The notes under the pieces are model-generated. The model did not search any database. It saw only the letters and a list, made by a program, of their open reading frames with translations, and had not been told where the DNA came from. A stretch of DNA of 64,000 nt from positions 1 to 64,000 of the forward strand of contig JALHQN010000010.1 in the NCBI GenBank assembly GCA_022841915.1. Reading direction: 5' to 3'. The position numbers were made by a program, and so were the translations under genes. Positions 57,464-64,000 of this stretch are shown here, one piece after another. Numbering within the stretch: position 1 is the stretch's first letter; each line of letters starts with the position of its first letter. This DNA is from Burkholderiales bacterium. Its GTDB lineage: Bacteria > Pseudomonadota > Gammaproteobacteria > Burkholderiales > WYBJ01.

Positions 57464-58444
57464 ATGGTCACCCTCCCCGAGATCCAGCATGCTGCTGCCG
57501 TGCTCAAAGGCGGCGGCGTGGTGGCCTTTCCGACCGAAACGGTCTATGGGCTGGGTGCCGATGCCGCCAATCCAGCGGCGATCGCAAAGATCTATGCGCT
57601 CAAGGGCCGACCGAGCACGCACCCGGTGATCGTGCATCTGGCCGGGATCGAGGCGCTCGACGATTGGGTGCTCGCTATTCCGTCGAGCGCCGCTCAGCTC
57701 GCCGCCCGGTTCTGGCCCGGGCCCCTCACCCTGATCATGCGCCGGGCGTCCCATGTCCTCGATGCGGTGACGGGCGGGCAGGACACGGTGGCCATTCGTG
57801 TGCCGGCGCATCCAGTCGCACAGGCCTTGTTGCAGGCTTTCGGCGGCGGCGTGGCGGCGCCATCGGCCAATCGCTTCGGGCGCGTCAGTGCCACCACGGC
57901 GGCTCATGTGCGCGCGGAGTTCGGTGCTGCGCTCGACTGTCTGCTCGACGGCGGCGAATGCGCGATCGGCATCGAATCGACGATCGTCGATTTGTCGGGG
58001 GAGCAGCCCAAGCTGCTGCGCCCGGGAGGCGTTTCCTTGGCGGCACTGGAGGCGGCCCTGGGCGCGGAGGTGGGATTGCCTGGCGAAGGCGCGCCCCGGG
58101 CGCCGGGCATGCTCAAGGCGCATTACGCACCAGGCACGCCGCTCATGCTGGTCGAACCGGATCTCATGCCGGGTCTGGTGCGCGAGCTGCTCGCTCAGGA
58201 GAAAAAGCTCGCTGTATTGTCGTTCAGCACCGCGCGGCCGCCGCTGCCCGGACCGACCTGGCTCGCGGCTGCGTCGGAGCCGACAGGCTACGCCCATGCG
58301 CTCTATGCCAATCTGCGTGAACTCGACGCCGCAGGCGCGCAGATCATCATCGTCGAGCGTCCGCCGGAGCAGGCGCAGTGGTTGGCCGTGCTCGATCGCC
58401 TGACTCGGGCAGCTGCGGGTTCGCGCGCAGCCGAGGCGCCGTGA
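57464..58444 (+). CDS. L-threonylcarbamoyladenylate synthase, Sua5 type
   Basis: 326 residues. The YrdC-like domain (about 1-200) has GGGVVAFPTETVYGLGADA, KGRPSTHPVIVHL and SANRFGRVSATTAAHV; the C-terminal Sua5 domain extends to the end (KAHYAPGTPLMLVEPD). It makes the threonylcarbamoyl-AMP used for t6A37 in tRNAs reading ANN codons. The full-length Sua5 form, rather than short TsaC, is present. It starts 12 bases after purC, probably in the same transcript. Confidence 0.93.
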   Translation: MVTLPEIQHAAAVLKGGGVVAFPTETVYGLGADAANPAAIAKIYALKGRPSTHPVIVHLAGIEALDDWVLAIPSSAAQLAARFWPGPLTLIMRRASHVLDAVTGGQDTVAIRVPAHPVAQALLQAFGGGVAAPSANRFGRVSATTAAHVRAEFGAALDCLLDGGECAIGIESTIVDLSGEQPKLLRPGGVSLAALEAALGAEVGLPGEGAPRAPGMLKAHYAPGTPLMLVEPDLMPGLVRELLAQEKKLAVLSFSTARPPLPGPTWLAAASEPTGYAHALYANLRELDAAGAQIIIVERPPEQAQWLAVLDRLTRAAAGSRAAEAP

Positions 58445-58451
58445 CCGAGGG

Positions 58452-60176
58452 CTATTCGGCGGGTACGCTCAGCGTGAAATAGAACGTCGCGCCGCGGTCG
58501 ACCGCAGCGTCCGCCCAGATGTGTCCGCCATGGCGGTTGATGATCCGGTGGACACTCGCCAGACCGATGCCGCTGCCTTCGTATTCAGCCTCCAGGTGCA
58601 GGCGCTGGAATACGCCGAACAGCTTGTCGGCGAACCGCATGTCGAAACCCGCGCCGTTGTCCTGAACGAAATAGACGCGTTCGCCGTCGCGATCGAGCTT
58701 CCCGACCGTGACGCGAGCCGGATTGCGGCCGCGCGTGAACTTCAGAGCGTTGGAGAGCAGGTTGGTGAAGGCAAGCCGGATCAGCGCCGGGTCGACCTCG
58801 GCTTCGCCCAAGTCTTCGACCACAATGTCGATCTCGCGCCCGGGCTGTTCGCCGCGCAGCCAGTTCAAGGCATCGTCGACGGCTTCCTTGAGCCGCGTCG
58901 TGCTGCGGGCCAGCGGCTGCCGGGACAGCCGCTGCAACGAGAGCAGAGCGTCGATCAAGGTGCCCAGACGCACCGCGTTGTTGCCCATGCGTTGCAGATA
59001 GTTCTGCGCTTGATCGGGCAGGACGGGGGCCAGTTCCTCTTCGAGGATCTTGGCGTAGCCGCTGATGGCTCGCAACGGCGCGCGCAGATCGTGGGCGATC
59101 GAATAGGACAAGGCCTCGGCCTCGCGGTAGGCGGCCTCCAGCTCGGCGGTGCGGCTCGCCACGCGCTGCTCCAGATCGTTGTTGAGCTGCAGCAGTTCTT
59201 CGCGCGCCCGGCGCAATTCGCTCACGTCGCGGGCTACGACGATCTCGCCGATGTGCGTGCCGGCATCGTCGTACATGGGGCCCGCGGTGCCGAAGACGAA
59301 GACGGGGTGCCCGGCCTTGGTCGTGCAGCGGGACTCGAAACGCACCCGGCTGGCGGCGCGGATGCGCAGCAATAGTCGTTCGTAGTCCTCGTCGGACAAG
59401 TCGCGCAGCTGCAACTCGCGCGCTCGGCGACCGATGGCCTCGTCGGCGGCATAGCCGAACAAGCGCTCGGCCCCCGGATTCCAGCTCATGATCTCGTCAT
59501 CGAGGCTGCGGCTGAGAATCGCATCGTCCGACTGCTCGACGATGCTTGCGAGGAATCGGCTCCGCGCTTCGCTGGCTCTGAGTTGCGCCTCGGTGTTCGC
59601 CCGTTCGATCGCCATGCCGAGCACATTGGCGGCGGCGGTGAGCGTGTTTGCATCGTCGGCTTCGAAGCGACGGTGGCGCCGGCAATGGATGGCGAGCACG
59701 CCGTAGGGGCGAGTCCTGCCTCGGATGACTACGCTCATGCCGCTGGTGATGCCTCGGTCGAGCAGCAACTTCGAGGGTCTGAAACGGGTCTCGCGGCTGA
59801 GCTCGGTGATGATCACCGGCACGTCCTGCTGCACGGTGAAGCTCGACTGTGAATCGCCTTCGGTGGCGAGCGTGCGGCCTTCGATGAGGCTTTCGTCGAC
59901 CCCGACGGCGGCCCGCGGATGGAGCAGGGTGCCGTCGGCGGACAATTCCAGTACGAGTGCGATTTCGGCCTGGAACATGTCGCTCAACATCTTGATCGCA
60001 CGTTCCATCAGGGCGTTCGGCGAGGTTCCGGCGAGGGCTTCCTGGCCCAGCGTCGCGATGGCCGACTGCTGGGCCGCACGTCGGGCGGACCGAAGCGATC
60101 GTACCGTGCGTTCCGTGGTTCTGCGGATTCGAGAACCTGACGTTGGTTTGGGGTCGATGGCGGTTTTCCTCGGCAC
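58452..60176 (-). CDS. Orphan GAF-PAS sensor histidine kinase
   Basis: 574 residues, no transmembrane helix, so cytosolic. GAF domain at about 40-195 (SGMSVVIRGRTRPYGVLAIH), PAS at about 205-330 (SDDAILSRSLDDEIMSWNPGAERLFGY), coiled coil, phytochrome-type HisKA with the phospho-His in SIAHDLRAPLRAISGYAKIL, and HATPase with NLLSNALKFT, DNGAGFDM and GSGIGLASVHRII. No response regulator is adjacent. The GTG start lacks a good ribosome-binding site and is uncertain. The 3' end faces the sua5 gene with an 8-bp gap. Confidence 0.9.
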   Translation of the reverse strand: MPRKTAIDPKPTSGSRIRRTTERTVRSLRSARRAAQQSAIATLGQEALAGTSPNALMERAIKMLSDMFQAEIALVLELSADGTLLHPRAAVGVDESLIEGRTLATEGDSQSSFTVQQDVPVIITELSRETRFRPSKLLLDRGITSGMSVVIRGRTRPYGVLAIHCRRHRRFEADDANTLTAAANVLGMAIERANTEAQLRASEARSRFLASIVEQSDDAILSRSLDDEIMSWNPGAERLFGYAADEAIGRRARELQLRDLSDEDYERLLLRIRAASRVRFESRCTTKAGHPVFVFGTAGPMYDDAGTHIGEIVVARDVSELRRAREELLQLNNDLEQRVASRTAELEAAYREAEALSYSIAHDLRAPLRAISGYAKILEEELAPVLPDQAQNYLQRMGNNAVRLGTLIDALLSLQRLSRQPLARSTTRLKEAVDDALNWLRGEQPGREIDIVVEDLGEAEVDPALIRLAFTNLLSNALKFTRGRNPARVTVGKLDRDGERVYFVQDNGAGFDMRFADKLFGVFQRLHLEAEYEGSGIGLASVHRIINRHGGHIWADAAVDRGATFYFTLSVPAE

Positions 60177-60345
60177 CGAGGCGTGGACTTATGCACATTC
60201 GAGCACACGCAGCAGAGAGCGGCAAGGTCGAAACGAGCCATGCCCGTGCCGCCAACGACTCTGCGGGCACCGCCGAATGCGTCGCGCCGGTTCGATGGAG
60301 CGCAGCGGCCGCGCGCATTCCGCCCGCCGGCTGGTTCGAGCGGGC

Positions 60346-61335
60346 TTACTGGGGCTCGATGCCCGCCGCCTTCATCACGACGCTCCAGCGCTCGGTTTCA
60401 CGTTTGTGGAAATCCGCGAACTGGGCTGGCGTACCGACACTGCCGATCATGTACGTGCGCCGCAGGTGTTCTTGCGCTTGCGGCGTTCTCATGTGCTGGT
60501 TGATCGAGTCGCTCCAGCGCTGCAGGACGGCGGCAGGCAAGCCTTTCGGTCCGTAGAACCCGTACCAGACGTTCGATTCGAAGCCGGGCACGCCCGACTC
60601 CGCGATGGATGGCAACTCGGGTGCGAAGTCCGCGCGCTTCGCGCTCGTGATCCCGATGGCGCGCAGCCTGCCTACCTTCACGTGAGGCAACAGCGTGCCC
60701 GGGGTATTGAAGTGCACTTGCGTCTGGCCGCCGAGCAGATCGGCGATGGCTGGTCCGCCGCCCTTGTAGGGCACGTGCAGGATGTCGACCTTGGCAGTCG
60801 CCTTGAACATCTCGAGCGTGAGATGGGTGGTCGTCCCGACACCCGAGGAGGCGCCGGCGATCTTGCCGGGCTGCGCTTTCGCCAGGGTGACGAGTTCTCT
60901 GGGGCTCTTGGTCGGCAGGCTCGGATGCACCACCAGAATCATCGGGCTGATGGCCACCAGCGACACGGGGGTAAGGTCACGCATCGGATCGAAGCGAATG
61001 TTCTTGTACATGCTGGTCAGGATCGCGATCGCGGAACTCGTGACCAGCATGGTGTAGCCATCGGGCTCTGCACGCACCACCGCTTCGGTGCCGATCATCG
61101 TGCCCGCGCCGGGACGATTGTCGACCAGCACCTGCTGCCCCCAGATCTCGGTCAACCCCGTCGTGACGGCGCGGCCGACGAGGTCCACCGAGCCGCCGGG
61201 GGTGTAGGGGTTGATGACCCGCACAGGCCGGTTGGGGAAAGTCTGTGCCTCGACCGGTGCACTGAAGTTCAGCGTGGCGGCTGCGCATGAGGCCGTCAGC
61301 ATCGCCACGGCTGTTCTGGTTGTGTTCGCTTTCAT
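60346..61335 (-). CDS. Bug-family (TctC-type) periplasmic solute receptor (second)
   Basis: 329 residues. A signal peptide (TAVAMLTASCAAATLNFSAPVEA) precedes the FPNRPVRVINPYTPGGSVDLVGRA motif; VDNRPGAGTMIGTEAVV, HVPYKGGGPAIADLLGGQTQ and the GFYGPKGLP loop are classic Bug features. AGGAGGA precedes the ATG, which fixes the start; the open frame extends upstream. It lies 121 bases downstream of the class V aminotransferase on the same strand, so its ligand may be related to glyoxylate, glycolate or an amino acid. No TctAB genes are adjacent. Confidence 0.93.
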   Translation of the reverse strand: MKANTTRTAVAMLTASCAAATLNFSAPVEAQTFPNRPVRVINPYTPGGSVDLVGRAVTTGLTEIWGQQVLVDNRPGAGTMIGTEAVVRAEPDGYTMLVTSSAIAILTSMYKNIRFDPMRDLTPVSLVAISPMILVVHPSLPTKSPRELVTLAKAQPGKIAGASSGVGTTTHLTLEMFKATAKVDILHVPYKGGGPAIADLLGGQTQVHFNTPGTLLPHVKVGRLRAIGITSAKRADFAPELPSIAESGVPGFESNVWYGFYGPKGLPAAVLQRWSDSINQHMRTPQAQEHLRRTYMIGSVGTPAQFADFHKRETERWSVVMKAAGIEPQ

Positions 61336-61456
61336 GAGTTTTCCTCCTGCAGGTGCAACGGTGTTTGCAGCGACGTGCCGCTCGGGCGCGAGCTCGCACG
61401 CTGCACGAAAAAATGGATGGAACGGGTAGAGCGGTCGGCCGGGATGTTCTCGCCGG

Positions 61457-62662
61457 TCAGGCGGCGGTTCGGATCGTGCGGGTAGCCTCGTTCGTTCCGG
61501 TCGCAAGGAAATTCATCGCCGCGGTCACGCCGCCCGCTTGGTGGGGAACGCCGGCCAATGCCAGACCCATCTCGACGCCGGCCAATGTGCCGAGCAAGGT
61601 GAGATCGTTGAAGTCGCCAAGATGGCCGATGCGGAACACTTTGTCGGCGAGTTTGCCCAGTCCGCTGCCCAACGAAAGGTCGTAGCGTTCCAACACCACC
61701 TTGCGAAAGGCGACTTCGCTGTGGCCGGCGGGCATCTGCACGGCGGTCAACGAGTTCGAATACTCGGCAGGTTCGACGCACTGCAGTTCGAGGCCCCAGG
61801 CGCGCACTGCGCGTCGGGTGGCTTCGCCATGGCGTTGATGGCGCAAGAAGACGTTCTCCAGTCTTTCCTCGGCCAGCAGCATCTGCAGGGCTTCGCGCAG
61901 TCCGTAGAGCAGATTGGTGGCGGGCGTGTAGGGAAAGTAGCCGGTCTTGTTCGCGACCAGCATTTCCTCCCACGACCAGTAGGATCGCGGCATGGAAGAC
62001 TGTTTGGCAGCGGCCAGGGCGCGATCGCTCAACGCATTGAACGACAGGCCCGGCGGCATCATCAATCCCTTCTGGGAGCCGCCGATGGCGACGTCGACGC
62101 GCCATTCGTCGTGCCGGTAGTCGATGGAACCGAGGGAGGAGATGGTGTCCACCATGAGCAGGGCGGGATGGCGCGCACGATCGATCGCCGCGCGCACCTC
62201 TGCGATGCGACTGGTGGCGCCAGTGGAGGTTTCGTTGTGCACGACGCACACCGCGCGTATGGTGTGCTTGTCGTCTCGCTGTAGTCGCGCCTCGATCGCT
62301 GCTGGATCCGCGCCATGGCGCCAATCCCCGGGGATGAACTCCGGCTGCAGCCCCAGACGGGTGGCCATGTTCTTCCACAGTGTCGCAAATTGACCGGTCT
62401 CGGCCATGAGCACCCGGTCGCCCGCATCGAGCGTGTTGACCAGGGCCGCTTCCCAGGCGCCCGTCCCCGAGGCCGGAAAGATGACGACCGCCGAGCGCGT
62501 CTTGAACACAGCCTGCATGCCTTCGAGCACTTCGCGGCCGAGCAGTCCGAATTCGGGGCCGCGATGATCGATGGTGGCGCGATCGATGGCGCGCAGCACG
62601 CGCTCCGGGACATTGGTCGGCCCGGGGATCTGCAGGAAATGACGGCCAGCGTGATGAGACAT
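61457..62662 (-). CDS. Class V aminotransferase, serine-glyoxylate/alanine-glyoxylate type
   Basis: 401 residues. Landmarks: LQIPGPTNVPERVLRAID near the N-terminus, FPASGTGAWEAAL, VHNETSTGATSRIAEVR, MVDTISSLGSIDYRHDEWRVD, and the PLP lysine in IGGSQKGLMMPPG. This is the SgaA/AGXT-like branch, transferring amino groups to glyoxylate. GAGG lies upstream of MSHHAGR. Its neighbours, a Bug receptor downstream and a glycolate-oxidase-like gene divergent, suit glyoxylate metabolism. Confidence 0.93.
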   Translation of the reverse strand: MSHHAGRHFLQIPGPTNVPERVLRAIDRATIDHRGPEFGLLGREVLEGMQAVFKTRSAVVIFPASGTGAWEAALVNTLDAGDRVLMAETGQFATLWKNMATRLGLQPEFIPGDWRHGADPAAIEARLQRDDKHTIRAVCVVHNETSTGATSRIAEVRAAIDRARHPALLMVDTISSLGSIDYRHDEWRVDVAIGGSQKGLMMPPGLSFNALSDRALAAAKQSSMPRSYWSWEEMLVANKTGYFPYTPATNLLYGLREALQMLLAEERLENVFLRHQRHGEATRRAVRAWGLELQCVEPAEYSNSLTAVQMPAGHSEVAFRKVVLERYDLSLGSGLGKLADKVFRIGHLGDFNDLTLLGTLAGVEMGLALAGVPHQAGGVTAAMNFLATGTNEATRTIRTAA

Positions 62663-62839
62663 CCAGTCCTCGCAGATTCGTTTCGGGGAAAGCCGGTGCG
62701 GGCGCTCGGGGCGTACGGCTTGTGGTCTAGCCGGGCGAAAGTAGAATGTAAGTCCTCTACCTGTCAAGGATGACCACGGTCGCCGCGCCCTGTGCCCGGC
62801 TCGACGCCGGCTGCATGGGCTGGCGGTGACCGGATCCCG

Positions 62840-64000
62840 ATGAGCAACACCCTGGAGCGTACGGATTTTCTCGCGCAAATCGCGCGCGAGGTCGACGGCG
62901 AATTACTGGCCGATGCTGCTTCACGCGGTCGCTATGCCACCGACGCCTCGATCTACCAGATCGACCCGGTCGCGGTGGTCATTCCTCGGACCGAGGAGGC
63001 CGCCCGGACGGCCGTGCAGATCGCCTACCAAGCGGGTGTGCCGATACTGCCGCGCGGCGCAGGGACGTCGCAGTGCGGCCAGACGGTCGGCGCGGCCCTC
63101 GTCCTCGACGTAAGCAAGCATCTGCGGGAAGTGATCAGCCTCGATGTCGAGCAGCGCACGGCGGTGGTGCAGCCCGGCCTGGTGCTCGATCATCTGAACG
63201 CCATGCTGCGCCCGCATGGGCTATGGTTTCCGGTGGATGTATCCACCAGCGCCCAGGCGACGATCGGCGGCATGACGGGCAACAATTCCTGCGGTTCGCG
63301 CTCGATCGCTTACGGCAACATGGTGCACAACGTACTCGCCGTCGAAGCGATGTTGGGAACCGGAGAGCGGTATCTGTTCGGTTCCATGATCGAAAACCCG
63401 GCAGCTGCGTCCTGGTCCGCCGGCTATCGCGAACTGACCGCTTTCCTGCGTTCGCTCTACGAGCGAGAGAAAGACGAGATCGAGGCGCGCTTTCCCAAGG
63501 TGCTGCGGCGCGTGGCCGGGTACAACCTCGATCACCTCGGGCCGCCGCACGCGAACGCTGCGCATCTGCTGGTGGGCAGCGAGGGCACGCTCGCGTACTT
63601 CGAACGCGTGCATCTGAAGCTGTCGCCCTTGCCTGCGAACCGGGTTCTGGGCGTATGTCATTTCGCCCGGTTCTACGACGCCATGGATGCGGCCCAGCAC
63701 ATCGTCAAGCTCGGCCCGATCGCGGTCGAGTTGGTCGATCGCACGATGATCGACCTGGCGCGGGAGAACGCAGCTTTCCGCTCGGTGGTCGACCAGTGCA
63801 TCGTCGGCGAGCCCGACGCGATCCTGCTGGTGGAGTTCGCAGGCGGCGAACAATCCGAGCAGTTGCAGCGGCTGCGGCAACTGGCCGAACTGATGGCCGA
63901 TCTGGGCCGACCCGACAGCGTGGTGCAGATCGTCGACGACAAGCTGCAAAAAGACCTGTGGGAGGTCCGCAAGGCCGGCCTGAACATCATGATGTCGATG
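62840..64000 (+). CDS. FAD-linked oxidase, glycolate/lactate/2-hydroxyacid type, 3'-truncated by the window
   Basis: 387 codons are open to the window edge. FAD-binding PCMH domain: VVIPRTEEAARTAVQIAYQAGVPILPRGAGTSQ, VVQPGLVLDHLNAMLRPHGLWFP, ATIGGMTGNNSCGSRSIAYG. Then the FAD-oxidase C domain begins (HLLVGSEGTLAYFERVHLKL, IAVELVDRTMIDLA). The family includes GlcD/D-lactate dehydrogenases and larger YdiJ-like fusions with Fe-S modules; which one cannot be decided from the visible part. It is divergent from the class V aminotransferase with a 177-bp gap between the two starts. Confidence 0.9.
   Translation, partial: MSNTLERTDFLAQIAREVDGELLADAASRGRYATDASIYQIDPVAVVIPRTEEAARTAVQIAYQAGVPILPRGAGTSQCGQTVGAALVLDVSKHLREVISLDVEQRTAVVQPGLVLDHLNAMLRPHGLWFPVDVSTSAQATIGGMTGNNSCGSRSIAYGNMVHNVLAVEAMLGTGERYLFGSMIENPAAASWSAGYRELTAFLRSLYEREKDEIEARFPKVLRRVAGYNLDHLGPPHANAAHLLVGSEGTLAYFERVHLKLSPLPANRVLGVCHFARFYDAMDAAQHIVKLGPIAVELVDRTMIDLARENAAFRSVVDQCIVGEPDAILLVEFAGGEQSEQLQRLRQLAELMADLGRPDSVVQIVDDKLQKDLWEVRKAGLNIMMSM

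Overview
The window is high-GC chromosomal DNA from a proteobacterium, most likely a betaproteobacterium of the Burkholderiales type. The pointers are the tight nadD-rsfS-rlmH-maf-rng string, the homodimeric aceE/aceF pair, purE-purK-purC followed by a Sua5-type gene, and two Bug-type periplasmic solute receptors. I see no rRNA, tRNA, insertion sequence, phage gene or CRISPR array. Genus cannot be named from the sequence alone.

Region 1 (1-13.6 kb) is the most unusual part. Four co-directional genes encode: the 3' part of a giant modular surface-type protein (malectin, beta-helix, cadherin/Ig/PKD-like, dockerin-like and cohesin-like modules); a membrane protein joining cytoplasmic GAF-like sensor modules to a periplasmic HlyD-type adaptor; a protein joining a PqqD-like module, an M50 site-2-protease membrane core and another HlyD-type adaptor; and a shortened second SecA ATPase. 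No ABC exporter, TolC or RND pump lies beside them. I read this as a candidate dedicated export and processing system for the giant protein.

Region 2 (13.6-25.9 kb) is housekeeping: a short-chain dehydrogenase, an enoyl-CoA hydratase, a TTC38-like TPR protein, an SPFH protein with a coupled small membrane protein, pyruvate dehydrogenase E1 and E2 (with a palindromic aceE leader and no lpdA), then nadD-rsfS-rlmH-maf-rng, most of them joined by ATGA overlaps.

Region 3 (25.8-41.9 kb) holds a two-component pair on the minus strand, an aldehyde dehydrogenase, the proC-yggT-yggU-dynamin operon, an amidohydrolase, leuCD, a Gfo/Idh/MocA oxidoreductase, a MazG-like pyrophosphohydrolase, a HemL-like class III aminotransferase and recQ.

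Region 4 (41.9-54.7 kb) is an accessory catabolic block: an old-yellow-enzyme/FAD reductase, a lactonase-like metallo-hydrolase, two MmgE/PrpD proteins, two isocitrate-lyase/PEP-mutase-family lyases, a Bug receptor, an ADP-forming acyl-CoA ligase and a short-chain dehydrogenase. Together they suggest uptake and cleavage of an unidentified hydroxy-carboxylic acid. A gap within it carries two small membrane-protein ORFs.

Region 5 (54.7-64 kb) has purE-purK-purC-sua5, an orphan GAF/PAS histidine kinase, a second Bug receptor, a class V aminotransferase of the serine-glyoxylate type and, divergently, the 5' part of an FAD-linked oxidase that runs off the window.
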